Source: Neobacillus sp. PS3-34
Lineage (GTDB): Bacteria > Bacillota > Bacilli > Bacillales > Cytobacillaceae
DNA length: 64,000 nucleotides
Direction: 5' to 3'
Assembly (NCBI RefSeq): GCF_030915465.1
Contig: NZ_CP133267.1
Coordinates: forward strand, 1,178,001 to 1,242,000
Positions 27,830 to 37,503 of the stretch are shown here, one piece after another. Made by a program: the position numbers and the translations under genes. The notes under the pieces were generated by a model. The model did not search any database. It worked only from the letters and a program-made list of their open reading frames with translations, and was not told where the DNA came from. Numbering within the stretch: the first letter of the stretch is position 1; every line of letters begins with the position of its first letter.

Positions 27830-29685
27830 TTAACAGTTCTCGCAAAATTCCAATTTCCTTTTTAATTCATTAATATATTCCTTCGAACCGCTCACAATCA
27901 GGTGGTCTTCCAATTGCAGCTCCGTATCACCATGGGGAATGATGGAATCCTTTCCCCTAAAAATCCTTACGAAAATAATATCCCCGGTAAATGGAAATCT
28001 CCTTAATGACATTCCATCGAACTGTTTATTCTGCATTGAAATCTCGTATAATGCTGTTTCCTGATTGGTTAATAAATTTAGAATGCTTGGCGATTCAATT
28101 AAAGAGCGAAGCAATACTTTAGTGGACATGTAACGTGAGAATGTCTCGACTCCCTTTTCGCGCATATCTTCTTCCAATCGAGGTGTTTCTATGCGAGCAA
28201 TGACCCTCTCCACACCCTGATCTTTCATTTTTGCCGCCATTTCAGCATTTAATTCTTCATTACCTGTAGATATCACGGCAATATCACTTTGAAGAATATT
28301 TGTTTTTTCAAGGGTTTCTTTTGAGTAATCATTTATCTCGACAATGTCAAAAGCGGATTCTGATATTTGCTGATCAGATTTATCCATTTTCGTGTGATAA
28401 AGCACGGGTTCATATATGGATGATTTTAATTCCAAAGAAACAGGCAGTGTGACTTGATTGGCCCGATAAAAGAAACTTTGATTTTCTTTTGTGCTGCAGC
28501 TTCTTTTGGAAAAAGCTTTTTAAAGACAATCGGTGTGATAATAGAAGTAATGACAGCGACAAGTATAAGAGTTCCGCTCATCTGCGGAGTGATTACCTTC
28601 ATCCGCTCTCCGATTGTAGCGGCTGCAATAACAAGCGACAGAGTTGAAGTTAATAAAAAACCTGAAGAAATAACCGTTTTCGTATCATACCATCTTTTTA
28701 AAAGAAAGACGGGCACAAGCTTCGATAAGAGGAGCCCTAATAACAGCAGCGGTATGAGTAAAAGCAATTTTTTATCTCCAAATAGCGACAAAACATTCAG
28801 GTTGACACCTACCATTACAAAAAAGATTGGAATTAAAAATCCATATCCAAAGGAATCAAGCTTGTGGACAAGCTCCTGGTTAGGTGAAAGCAATGATACA
28901 AGAACCCCTGCAAGAAATGCACCCAGAATATTTTCCGCTCCGACCGTTTCCGAAAGGCCTACAAGGACAATAATCAAGGTAAAGACCGCCCGGGTGCCGA
29001 TTTGTATGGTACCTGTTGACATCGATTCAATGAAAGAGCGGTTTTTGAAACGTTTTCCTATAAAATAAAGGCCGATACCAGCAGCAAACAATACAAGCAA
29101 AAGCCATGTATTTCCGTGGCCTTTTTCGTTAAGCGACACAAATACAGCCAACAGAATCATCGTGGCCAGGTCTGCAATCACGGCGACAAGCAGTATGATT
29201 TGCCCGATTGCTGTTTTCATCAAATGTGCTTCTTTTAAGGTTGGAACGACTACTCCCAATGAAATTGTCGAGATAATTAAGGTCATTAAAAATGCATTAT
29301 GAATGAAACCTGCCATCACAAATAAATAAGAAAGCCCAAGTGAAAAGATAAAAATACCTGCAAAAATAAAGCTCGCTGTGGCAAAGGTATTTGGCTCCGT
29401 TTTTCCATTCGGAAGTTTTTCCGCCTTTTTGTTCCCGGTAAAAGCGGTAAAGTCTATTTCCAGACCGCTTAAAAACATTAAAAAAATGAACCCAAGAGTT
29501 GAGAGGGTATTGAGCCACACATCCTTATGGACGATGTCAAAGCCGCTTTTTCCAATAATAAGTCCCATAATGATTTCAGCAACAACCACTGGGATCATAT
29601 TTAGCTTTAATCTATGAAGCAGTATCGGCGTCAGAAATGCAAAAATAACGACAATCACCAGCGAAGCAACCGAAGAATGTTCCAC
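27830..29685 (-). CDS. yjbQ: Monovalent cation:proton antiporter with TrkA domain, YjbQ family (frameshifted)
   Basis: About 618 residues as one protein. The N-terminal ~400 residues are a CPA2/Kef-type antiporter with ~12 membrane helices (FLSGLEIDF, ENILGAFLAGVLVSLL). The C-terminal part is a TrkA-N/TrkA-C-like regulatory domain (DIAVISTGNEELNAEMAAKMKD, GDTELQLEDHLIVSGS). One missing base near 28457 splits it; corrected, the join reads VSFIGPNQVTLPVSLE. The GTG start has a GGGGG site. The family matches B. subtilis YjbQ, also near prpE and fabI. Its ion is probably K+ or Na+. Confidence 0.88.
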
Positions 29686-29854
29686 AGCTCATTCCCCCTT
29701 TAGGATTAATATTTCTCTTTCACATTAAATGTTTGCAATTATAAGGATTATATTTTTTGGTTTTGATTTCATTTCATTTTTGGTTTAAATTTTATTATAA
29801 ATAAGTGTGAAGCGAAAAACTAATGATAAGGATATGGAGGAAGGAGGGCCTCAA

Positions 29855-30597
29855 ATGAAAATCGACATAATCGGCGATATCCATGGCTGCCTTATGGAGT
29901 TTGAAGAATTGACCGTTAAACTTGGATATACCTGGAAAAATGGCCTTCCCGTCCACCCGGAGGGACGCAGGCTGGGGTTTGTCGGCGATTTGACTGACCG
30001 CGGTCCAGAGTCGTTAAAGGTTGCCGACATTGTATGGAGACTCGTTGTTCATGAAAAGGCAGCCCATTACGTACCTGGAAACCACTGCAATAAGTTGTAC
30101 CGTTTTTTTCTGGGAAACAAGGTGCAAATCTCCCATGGTCTGGAAACGACAGTGGCTGAGTATGAGAAACTTGATAAGAAGGAGCAAGGAGAAATACGCC
30201 GTAAATTTATCGAGTTATATGAAGCCTCACCTCTTTATCTGGTATTGGATGAGAAAAGATTGGTCATTGCACACGCCGGAATACGAGAAGATTTTATCGG
30301 TCAGTCCCACTCGAGGGTGAAGACATTTGTGCTGTACGGTGACATAACCGGAGAAAAGCATCCTGACGGCTCGCCTGTAAGGCGTGACTGGGCAAAATCA
30401 TATCGTGGTAATGCATGCATTGTTTATGGACATACACCGGTTGCAGAACCGAGGGTTACGAACAATACCTATAATATCGACACTGGCTGCGTCTTCGGGG
30501 GAAGCTTACCTCATTAAGGTACCCGGAAATGGAGCTTGTCTCTGTCTCATCATCCATGCCATTAGTAGAAGAGAAATTTAGAAAGATCGACGATTAA
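29855..30597 (+). CDS. prpE: Bis(5'-nucleosyl)-tetraphosphatase PrpE (3' frameshift)
   Basis: A metallophosphoesterase of ~247 residues. The metal motifs GDIHG, GDLTDRG and GNHCNK are in place, with IVYGHTP later. A missing base near 30509 ends the frame early; corrected, the C-terminus reads [21 protein letters not shown] and stops at 30597. The start at 29855 has AAGGAGG seven bases upstream. The B. subtilis enzyme hydrolyses Ap4A and can act as a protein phosphatase; it affects spore germination. Divergent from yjbQ. Confidence 0.92.
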
Positions 30598-30662
30598 TTA
30601 GTTTGATTGACGGAATAGCAGCCTACATCGTTTTCAAAGATTCGAATTGCCCGTACGGCTAT

Positions 30663-31149
30663 ATTGGACATTTTGCTGCTCTACTTAGGTGGCTTTGTCC
30701 AATAGACGGCTTTTATTGGACATTTTCCCGCTCCATCTAGATGGTTTTGTCCAATAGGCAGCTTTTATTGGACATTTTCCCACTCTACTTAGGTGGCTTT
30801 GTCCAATAGACGGCTTTTATTGGACATTTCCCCGTTCCCTCTAGATGGTTTTGTCCAATAGACAGCTTTTATTGGACATTTTGCTGCTCTACGTAGGTGG
30901 CTTTGTCCAATAGACGGCTTTTATTGGACATTTCCCCGCTCCCTCTAGATGGTTTTGTCCAATAGACAGCTTTTATTGGACATTTTGCTGCTCTACGTAG
31001 GTGGCTTTGTCCAATAGACGGCTTTTATTGGACATTTCCCCGCTCCCTCTAGGTGGCTTTGTCCAATAGACAGCTTTTATTGGACATTTTCCCACTCTAC
31101 TTAGGTGGCTTTGTCCAATAGACGGCTTTTATTGGACATTTTCCCACTA
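30663..31149. repeat. Exact 52-bp tandem repeat array with alternating unit types
   Basis: The word ATTGGAC recurs ten times at exactly 52-bp steps (30663, 30715 ... 31131), giving nine full units. Each unit holds the inverted repeat GTCCAATA ... TATTGGAC with a 9-nt loop. Units alternate strictly between a version with AGACGGC and one with AGACAGC or AGGCAGC, so the true period is a 104-bp dimer. It fills the space between convergent prpE and the pseudouridine synthase gene. Function unknown. Confidence 0.95.
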
Positions 31150-31228
31150 CACACGAAGGGTTCTGTCCTCATTAGGTCTTATTGAAAACAGTTTTCCACT
31201 TACCCAGGGAGCTTTTGTCTAATGAAAT

Positions 31229-31264
31229 AGAAAATGACGTATGGCAATCCATACGTCATTTTCT
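31229..31264. terminator. Bidirectional terminator hairpin
   Basis: GAAAATGACGTATGG / CCATACGTCATTTTC, a 15-bp perfect stem with CAAT loop and T tracts, after the repeat array and before the end of the minus-strand gene. Confidence 0.85.
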
Positions 31265-31326
31265 TTTTCATTTGAATATTGAGCATCTCTTGAAACGGGA
31301 CACTATTCCCATTGTTGAGGGCAGCT

Positions 31327-32226
31327 TTATTTTGCTGTAGACATGATTAAATCCATATCTTCCGGTAGAGGAGCCCTGAAAGACATTTCCTCATGCAGGA
31401 GTGGGTGTATAAATTTAATTTCCTTGCAGTGCAGTGCCTGACGGTTAATCAAATCCACATGGCCGCCGTAGAGGTCGTCTCCCAGCAGAGGATGCCCCAT
31501 AAAAGACATATGGACACGAATTTGATGAGTTCTGCCCGTTTCAAGCCGGAGTTCAAGATGTGTAAACCGATCAGATCGTTGTATCACGGTATAATGGGTA
31601 CAGGCATATTGCCCGTCTTCCCTAACTTCCCTTTCAATGATGCTGTCCGATTTTCTGCCAATCGGCTGAATGACGGTTCCGTCATCTTCCTTAAAAACCC
31701 CTTCAGCGAGCGCTTCATATGTTCTTTTCACCATACCGCTTTTCTGCTGTTTGCTAAGCAAATGATGGACGTGCCGATGCTTGGCCACCAGGACAATTCC
31801 TGACGTATCGCGGTCGAGACGGGTCACAATATGCGCTGTTGCCTTGATTCCCTGGCTTCCATAATAGCCAATTAGTGCGTTAGCCAGGCTTCCTGTTGGA
31901 TGTTCTCTGGAAGGAATCGTATTCATAGCTGAGGGTTTATTGACGACAAGCAGGTATTCATCCTCGAACAAAATGTTCAAAGGAATATTTTCACCCTTCA
32001 ATCCCTCTCCAGCTTCTTCGAGCGGAAAAATGACGGTCAGCTCATCCTCGGCTTGAAGAGGATAACGAACGTTAACATCTTCACTGTTTACAAGAATGCT
32101 TCCGCCTCTGAACTTGATATCTGTTAGTGCAGTTTTAGAGATTTCCTGTTCTTTTAAAAAATCCCTGATGATTTTTCCAGTATTCTCTTTTGAAATCTTC
32201 CATTCAATCCTGAAGCCTGGCCTCAT
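31327..32226 (-). CDS. yjbO: RluA/RluD-family pseudouridine synthase (YjbO)
   Basis: 299 residues. An S4-like N-terminal part (~15-75) precedes the catalytic RluA domain with HIVTRLDRDTSGIVL, in which the Asp is the nucleophile, and ETGRTHQIRVHM. It isomerises specific uridines in RNA, probably 23S rRNA. In B. subtilis yjbO follows nadF (yjbN) in the same order as here. The 23-bp gap suggests co-transcription with nadK and the small (p)ppGpp synthetase gene. Confidence 0.93.
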   Translation of the reverse strand: MRPGFRIEWKISKENTGKIIRDFLKEQEISKTALTDIKFRGGSILVNSEDVNVRYPLQAEDELTVIFPLEEAGEGLKGENIPLNILFEDEYLLVVNKPSAMNTIPSREHPTGSLANALIGYYGSQGIKATAHIVTRLDRDTSGIVLVAKHRHVHHLLSKQQKSGMVKRTYEALAEGVFKEDDGTVIQPIGRKSDSIIEREVREDGQYACTHYTVIQRSDRFTHLELRLETGRTHQIRVHMSFMGHPLLGDDLYGGHVDLINRQALHCKEIKFIHPLLHEEMSFRAPLPEDMDLIMSTAK

Positions 32227-32249
32227 AGTTCAACCTCAATTTCCACTCA

Positions 32250-33050
32250 TTAATCTGTATCTGAAATAAACGAATCATGCACCCGTTTCCAAAATGGAAA
32301 TGGCCTGAAACGGGCGAATCTGATTTTTTCTTCCGGAACCCTGAATTGAATCGACTTTACTTCTTTATGAAGAAGGGTCAGGTGATCCACAGTTACCTGG
32401 AAATCTGTGCGGTTTACCGGCTTCAGCATGCAGGTATGGTGAGCTGGTAAAATTAGCGGCGAGCCGACTGTCCGGAAAACACGGTTATTAATTGACGCCA
32501 TTTCCGCCACCTGGAGGGCCGCGATGGATGGATGTATAATAGCTCCGCCAAGGGCTTATTGTAGGCAGTACTACCGGACGGAGTCGACACACAAGCGGCC
32601 ATCGCCCCGGAAGCGTTCAAAATGCTGACCACGAATCTCCAAATCCATTACAAGTGTTCCGTCAATGCTTTTGACAGTCGATTCGTTCAAAGCGAGATAT
32701 CTGGATTCCTTTCCGCCATGCTGATAGCGAATAATCACTTCCAGAAGTGGATATTCAATCACTTGATATGGAGTCTTGGCAATCGCGATGACCAGCTTTT
32801 CGATTTCCTCGGGAACCCAATCGGCATAGAAACCAAGATGGCCTGTATGAATTCCGACAAATGCCGTTTTATCCAGCCGGCTGCTGTAGCGGTGAAATGC
32901 GTATAAAAGGGTGCCGTCCCCTCCTATTGAAACGACAATGTCCGGCTGGTCCTCATCGTAAACAAGATCAAAATCAAGCAAGTAGGTTCTCATTTTATGC
33001 ATCAATGTATTCGATTTTTGATCGCCCTTTGAGGTGATGGCAAATTTCAT
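32250..33050 (-). CDS. nadK: NAD kinase (two compensating frameshifts)
   Basis: 266 residues, the same length as the B. subtilis enzyme. The GGDGT motif lies in [13 protein letters not shown], with LNE following ([10 protein letters not shown]). Between ~32545 and ~32595 the frame shifts by one extra base and returns by one missing G. In the shifted frame the expected [13 protein letters not shown] and [18 protein letters not shown] are readable. It phosphorylates NAD to NADP using ATP. NAD kinase is essential in most bacteria, and the mutual cancellation of the indels points to sequencing error. Confidence 0.93.
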
Positions 33051-33092
33051 ACTTTCTAGCTCCTTGTTTTTAAGATTTAATCAATAAATTTT

Positions 33093-33731
33093 CTAACCTT
33101 TGCCTTCCTGCTTCTGTTCCTTTTTGCTCGTAAAAAAGGCTTGTGCATCCTGGATCTCCCCACGGATCAGAGACATTTCCTCATCCAGCCTGAATGCGGC
33201 TTCTGCTGCACGCTGCAGCCTCATTTGAATATCTTTAGGAAATGCGCCTTTATATTTATAATTTAGCGAGTGCTCAATCGTTGCCCAAAAATTCATTGCG
33301 AGGGTACGAATTTGTATTTCAGCGAGGATTTTCTTTTCGCCATTGATTGTCTGGACAGGATATCGGATAACGACATGGTAAGAACGGTAACCGCTCATCT
33401 TTTTATGGGAGATATAATCTCTTTCTTCTATGACTTCCAAATCGTTGCGGGTCCTTAAGAGCGCAACAACGGTATGGATATCATCCACAAATTGGCACAT
33501 CATCCTTAGGCCGGCTATATCCTGCATTTCCGACTCCAATTTGTCGAGAGGAATGCCTTTTTGGTTTGCTTTATCGAGGATACTGGCAATTGGCTTGACT
33601 CTGCCTGTTACAAATTCGATCGGTGAATGGGAAGAATCCATTTCAAATTGGCTTCGCATTCCTTTAAGTTTAATCTTTAACTCTTCAACCGCCTGTTTAT
33701 AAGGGGCTAAAAATTGATCCCAATGTTTCAT
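33093..33731 (-). CDS. relQ: Small (p)ppGpp synthetase, RelQ/YjbM
   Basis: 212 residues consisting only of a RelA/SpoT-like synthetase domain, with no hydrolase or regulatory domains, the usual size of SAS1/RelQ. Motifs: IAGLRMMCQFVDDI, KMSGYRSYHVVIRYP and EIQIRTLAMNFWATIEHSLNYKYK. It makes pppGpp/ppGpp from ATP and GTP or GDP. I use the ATG at 33731 behind GGGTGG; a GTG three codons earlier is possible. It starts the relQ-nadK-yjbO unit. Confidence 0.95.
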   Translation of the reverse strand: MKHWDQFLAPYKQAVEELKIKLKGMRSQFEMDSSHSPIEFVTGRVKPIASILDKANQKGIPLDKLESEMQDIAGLRMMCQFVDDIHTVVALLRTRNDLEVIEERDYISHKKMSGYRSYHVVIRYPVQTINGEKKILAEIQIRTLAMNFWATIEHSLNYKYKGAFPKDIQMRLQRAAEAAFRLDEEMSLIRGEIQDAQAFFTSKKEQKQEGKG

Positions 33732-33776
33732 CTCTACCACCCGGCCTTAATTCACAAAATCGTATCGGATGAGGTC

Positions 33777-34136
33777 TTAAAAAGTGCTTTCTACCTTCGT
33801 GACCATTTCATCACCGTAATTACTATTACCCTTAATATTGCTGATTAAATACTCAAGCTCTTCATAAAAATTAATAAGTTCAATCTTATTTTCTTCATTG
33901 GTTAAATACACAGGAAGTTTTTCTTCAAGGCCAGTTTTTAAAGCGGGCCATACCGGTTCAGGTAAAACCATATATGTATAATCTGTGTTACTCTCCAATA
34001 AGTAAATAAATGCAACCCCGTCAGAGTCAACCAGCATCTGTCCCGCTGGAGCCAGGCCATTGATTGCTTCATCGGCCACCAGCTGTAATTGACGGTCTTT
34101 AATCTCTGTCATTTGAATGTTTAGTTTCTTTTTCAT
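33777..34136 (-). CDS. yjbL: UPF0738 family protein YjbL
   Basis: 119 residues from the ATG at 34136, which has a GAGGTAGAAGAG upstream. It matches the UPF0738/YjbL family, conserved in Bacillus in this same position next to the relQ and CYTH genes. It appears soluble, acidic, and without known motifs (GVAFIYLLESNTDYTYMVLPEPVWPAL). Function unknown. Confidence 0.85.
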   Translation of the reverse strand: MKKKLNIQMTEIKDRQLQLVADEAINGLAPAGQMLVDSDGVAFIYLLESNTDYTYMVLPEPVWPALKTGLEEKLPVYLTNEENKIELINFYEELEYLISNIKGNSNYGDEMVTKVESTF

Positions 34137-34254
34137 CTCTTCTACCTCCATATACACTTCCCTATTTTAGCATAATCAGACCAAATCTCCCAGAGATTGC
34201 AGTCAATGACCAACAGAGGGATAATATAAGAACATTAGTCGGAAGAAAGGAAGA

Positions 34255-34845
34255 ATGACCTTGTCACAAAACATTGAAATCGAATTTAAGAATATGCTGT
34301 CAAACCAAGAGTATCTACAGCTAAAGGAATATTTTGGCCTTAAGGAGGATCTATTTTTCACACAGGAAAACCACTACTTCGATACCGAGGAATTTTCGTT
34401 AAAGGATAGAAGCTCCGCCCTGAGGATCCGCCAGAAAGACAATCATTTCGAGATGACTCTTAAACAGCCGCTGATAGAAGGGCTTCTTGAAACAAACCAG
34501 CTGTTAACCAGTGAAGAAGCTGAGGCCGCCTTCACTTCGGGCAGACTTCCTGCAGGAAAAATCAAGATGATTATTGAAGAATTAGGAATCCCTTTTGGAA
34601 AACTCCAATATTTTGGATCCCTTACTACTAAAAGAGCAGAATTTACATATGAAAATGGGCTTTTAGTTTTAGATTATAGTACCTATTTAAATACTGAGGA
34701 TTATGAGTTAGAATACGAAGTAGACAACTTTGAGACCGGCAGGGAAGCATTTACTGGCCTTTTGGATCAGTTTTCGATTCCCGAACGTAAAACAGACAAT
34801 AAAATTCGCCGTTTTTATCAACAGAAATACAATACACGCAAATAA
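34255..34845 (+). CDS. yjbK: CYTH domain protein (YjbK)
   Basis: 196 residues with the ExExK signature near the start (NIEIEFKN), then YFDTEEFSLKDRSSALRIRQK and LEYEV, forming the triphosphate tunnel fold. CYTH enzymes bind triphosphates and divalent metal, acting as tripolyphosphatase, thiamine triphosphatase or adenylate cyclase depending on member. The bacillar YjbK has an uncertain substrate. It is divergent from yjbL and next to relQ, which also handles nucleotides. Confidence 0.92.
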   Translation: MTLSQNIEIEFKNMLSNQEYLQLKEYFGLKEDLFFTQENHYFDTEEFSLKDRSSALRIRQKDNHFEMTLKQPLIEGLLETNQLLTSEEAEAAFTSGRLPAGKIKMIIEELGIPFGKLQYFGSLTTKRAEFTYENGLLVLDYSTYLNTEDYELEYEVDNFETGREAFTGLLDQFSIPERKTDNKIRRFYQQKYNTRK

Positions 34846-34900
34846 GAATCGGCACTGATGCTTATGAAATAGATTGGCCAGATAAGGAGCGATCTTATCA

Positions 34901-35533
34901 ATGAATGTAGATAAATTAAAAGCCATGCTTGAATTGAGAGCATTTCAGAACTTCAACACCTCTGCTCCATCAACTAACAATTCAAACATGTTTCAGGATA
35001 TTCTTAATGAAATATTAACGGATGAAGAGGTCTCAGCCCTTTCTATGCCCGTTTCCATGCCTATGCCCGTCAACGGCAAAACAGTAAGCAGCTTCAGCCT
35101 TCCATCATCTTCATCCACGCCGCCTCTTTCATTATTAAAAAATGAGGCTGCAAAGGATGGGAAAATTGATGATATTATTGAAAGAGCATCGCAGCTTTAT
35201 CAAATTCCGGCAAAATTGATTCGATCTGTTGTACAGCATGAGTCAAATTTTAATCCCAATGCGGTCAGCCGCTCAGGAGCGACCGGTTTAATGCAGCTGA
35301 TGCCCGCCACTGCGCGTTCAATGGGTGCAGAAAATGTTTTCGACCCCGAACAGAATATTCTCGCGGGGAGTAAATATTTGCGCGAGCTGATGGATAAATA
35401 TGATGGAAATATTGGCCTTACACTCGCTGCATATAATGCCGGGCCAGGAAATGTAGACAAATTCGGAGGAATCCCTCCCTTTAAAGAAACCATGAATTAT
35501 GTAAAAAAAGTAACCAGCACATTTAATGCATAA
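34901..35533 (+). CDS. yjbJ: Lytic transglycosylase (YjbJ)
   Basis: 210 residues. The last ~110 form an SLT domain: RSVVQHESNFNPNAVS with the catalytic Glu, SGATGLMQLMPATA, and LTLAAYNAGPGNV. The N-terminal part is low-complexity and Ser/Pro/Met-rich, with no obvious signal peptide, as in other YjbJ proteins. It cleaves peptidoglycan glycan strands. Terminator directly downstream. Confidence 0.92.
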   Translation: MNVDKLKAMLELRAFQNFNTSAPSTNNSNMFQDILNEILTDEEVSALSMPVSMPMPVNGKTVSSFSLPSSSSTPPLSLLKNEAAKDGKIDDIIERASQLYQIPAKLIRSVVQHESNFNPNAVSRSGATGLMQLMPATARSMGAENVFDPEQNILAGSKYLRELMDKYDGNIGLTLAAYNAGPGNVDKFGGIPPFKETMNYVKKVTSTFNA

Positions 35534-35541
35534 AATATAAG

Positions 35542-35577
35542 AAGCCGCCCATTTTACTAAAGGGCGGCTCTTTTTTT
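35542..35577 (+). terminator. Intrinsic terminator after yjbJ
   Basis: GAAGCCGCCC / GGGCGGCTC stem followed by T7. Confidence 0.9.
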
Positions 35578-35691
35578 GAATAAAATACACCTTTTTATAA
35601 CATTTTCTTTTTTTGCAGGACTATTTATTTGAGATATAAAAAGGGCATTGCTAAAATAAGACATACAAAACTCATTAAAGGAGTTGTCAAC

Positions 35692-36099
35692 ATGATCGAG
35701 AAAATGCCTACTCCATTTGAGGCTATCGGTGAAGCAACGCTTCATAAGCTGATTGATACATTTTATGGACTGGTTGCACAGCATCCAGATCTTTCACCAA
35801 TTTTTGGCGATGATTTTTCTGAAATTGCCCGAAAACAAAAACAATTTTTAACACAATATTTAGGCGGTCCTGCTTTATATACAGAAGAACATGGACATCC
35901 CATGATGCGTGCCCGCCATTTGCCTTTTCCAATTACACCAGTTCGTGCGCAGGCATGGCTGAGCTGCATGAACCAGGCAATGGATACAGTTGGCCTCCAA
36001 GGTCCACTTAGGGATGAATTTTATGCAAGGCTTTTGCTAACTGCCCAGCATATGATAAACACTCCGGATGAAGATAGCATTCCGGGTGAAAACCAGTGA
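35692..36099 (+). CDS. yjbI: Truncated haemoglobin, group II (YjbI)
   Basis: 135 residues from the ATG at 35692 (AAAGGAG site). Group II features are [17 protein letters not shown], the proximal histidine region [16 protein letters not shown], and [11 protein letters not shown]. It binds haem and oxygen. In B. subtilis yjbI is coupled to yjbH (spxH), and YjbI has been tied to repair of oxidised protein on the cell envelope. Here its stop overlaps the spxH start. Confidence 0.95.
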   Translation: MIEKMPTPFEAIGEATLHKLIDTFYGLVAQHPDLSPIFGDDFSEIARKQKQFLTQYLGGPALYTEEHGHPMMRARHLPFPITPVRAQAWLSCMNQAMDTVGLQGPLRDEFYARLLLTAQHMINTPDEDSIPGENQ

Positions 36100-36974
36100 T
36101 GGAACAGGAAAAGCTCACAAACACGACATCACAGCATCATTGCCACGGCAATGAAAAAAAACCGATCGAAATTTATATTTTTGTCGATCCTCTCTGTCCT
36201 GAATGCTGGGCGCTTGAACCTATATTAAAAAAGCTGCAAATCGAATATGGCCGGTATTTTTCTATCAGACATATTTTGAGCGGCAGGCTTGCGATGTTAA
36301 ATATGGGAAAGAAGAATAAATATGAAAACATCGCTGATTTATGGGAAAAAACAGCAAGCAGGTCCGGGATGTCATGCGATGGAAGTCTTTGGTTTGAAAA
36401 TCCAGTATCCTCCCCCCATATTGCCTCTATCGCAATTAAAGCGGCAGAGCTCCAGGGAAGGCGGGCAGGGCTGCGCTTTCTACGTAAGCTCCAGGAGGTT
36501 ATGTTTTTAGATAAACAAAACATTTCCAGCTTCGATGTGCTAAAAAATTGTGCTCGAAGCATCGGACTTGACGTCGAGGAATTCATTACTGATATCCATT
36601 CCGATAGTGCCGCCAAAGCCTTTCAATGTGATCTTAAGATTACTTCTGAAATGGATGTTAAGGAAATACCGACACTCGTCTACTTTAATGAAAATGCTGA
36701 AGAAGAAGGAATTAAGATTGCCGGAACGTATCCGTATGAGGTCTATGTACAAATTCTAGAGGAAATGCTGATGGAAAAACCGCTTAAGGCTCCCCATCCT
36801 CCTCTCGAATCCTTTTTAAAGTATTTTCGTTTTGTTGCATCTAAAGAAATTGCCGTAGTCTACAATATGTCAATTTCTCAAGTTGAACGGGAAATGAAAA
36901 AACTTTTATTAAAGCAACAAGTAGAACAGATTCATGCAAAACACGGAAGCTTTTGGAGATATATTGAAACATAA
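36099..36974 (+). CDS. spxH: ClpXP adapter SpxH (YjbH)
   Basis: 291 residues. A histidine-rich N-terminus (HHCHGNEKK) precedes a DsbA-like thioredoxin fold with [14 protein letters not shown]. SpxH binds Spx and delivers it to ClpXP, keeping Spx low until disulfide stress aggregates or oxidises the adapter. The substrate Spx is encoded 7 kb downstream in this window. The ATG at 36099 overlaps the yjbI stop, as in B. subtilis; a GTG one codon earlier is also possible. Confidence 0.95.
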   Translation: MEQEKLTNTTSQHHCHGNEKKPIEIYIFVDPLCPECWALEPILKKLQIEYGRYFSIRHILSGRLAMLNMGKKNKYENIADLWEKTASRSGMSCDGSLWFENPVSSPHIASIAIKAAELQGRRAGLRFLRKLQEVMFLDKQNISSFDVLKNCARSIGLDVEEFITDIHSDSAAKAFQCDLKITSEMDVKEIPTLVYFNENAEEEGIKIAGTYPYEVYVQILEEMLMEKPLKAPHPPLESFLKYFRFVASKEIAVVYNMSISQVEREMKKLLLKQQVEQIHAKHGSFWRYIET

Positions 36975-36976
36975 GC

Positions 36977-37010
36977 CGAATCCAATAAAACGGATTGGGT
37001 TTTTTTTTAG
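36977..37010 (+). terminator. Intrinsic terminator after spxH
   Basis: AATCC / GGATT hairpin followed by GGGTTTTTTTTT. Confidence 0.85.
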
Positions 37011-37124
37011 TAAATGAAAAGGAAAAGTGTAGGGCTATATAGCGCTAAGGCTTTTCTCTATAAATACGAACAAAGGGGATGGGAGAAATCTTTCACGGTC
37101 AAACAAAGGGGTATATGTTTGGTT

Positions 37125-37140
37125 TGTGATCAACTTCACG
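37125..37140. promoter_or_regulatory. Crp/Fnr-like box 1
   Basis: TGTGA-N6-TCACG, one base off the Bacillus Fnr consensus TGTGA-N6-TCACA, upstream of the small membrane protein at 37274. Confidence 0.45.
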
Positions 37141-37181
37141 TATAAAATATATCACGATAATTAACCCTTTGACAATTAGTT

Positions 37182-37197
37182 TGTGCTATATTTCACA
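37182..37197. promoter_or_regulatory. Crp/Fnr-like box 2
   Basis: TGTGC-N6-TCACA, 57 bp from box 1 and overlapping a TTGACA region. Two similar boxes in front of one gene favour real regulation by an Fnr-type factor. Confidence 0.45.
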
Positions 37198-37273
37198 ATA
37201 TTGTCATATTCATATAACCGAAAAAGCTACAATACTATATTTTTAGGAAGTCCTAATTAAGGAGACAAGAAAA

Positions 37274-37447
37274 ATGAAAAAATTTTTTAACGGATCGCTG
37301 GTTATATTGCTCATTGTTGCGTTCTTTATTCACCTGCTTGCCCTTATGAAGCTGGTCCCTTTCCTCCTGAGTGTACCGCTGCTATTTTTTTCGATTTTCA
37401 TCCTCATTGTAAACATTAATGAACGGAAAAGATTCAAGGGCTTCTAA
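37274..37447 (+). CDS. Small two-helix membrane protein
   Basis: 57 residues (MKKFFNGSLVILLIVAF ...) with two hydrophobic segments (~8-28 and ~30-48) and a positively charged C-terminus (NERKRFKGF). The AAGGAGAC ribosome site is well placed and a terminator follows. No family recognised. Two Crp/Fnr-type boxes upstream suggest control by oxygen or redox state. Confidence 0.7.
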   Translation: MKKFFNGSLVILLIVAFFIHLLALMKLVPFLLSVPLLFFSIFILIVNINERKRFKGF

Positions 37448-37462
37448 GAGATATCCTGATCT

Positions 37463-37498
37463 AAAAAGGAACGGAGCCATTGGCTCCGTTCCTTTTTC
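37463..37498. terminator. Bidirectional intrinsic terminator
   Basis: AAAAAGGAACGGAGCC / GGCTCCGTTCCTTTTT, a perfect 16-bp stem between the small membrane gene and convergent pepF. Confidence 0.92.
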
Positions 37499-37503
37499 TG
37501 TTC

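Noticed and set aside
30663..31149. CRISPR array
   Set aside because: Units are contiguous 52-bp repeats with no unique spacers and no cas genes; variation is two alternating unit types.
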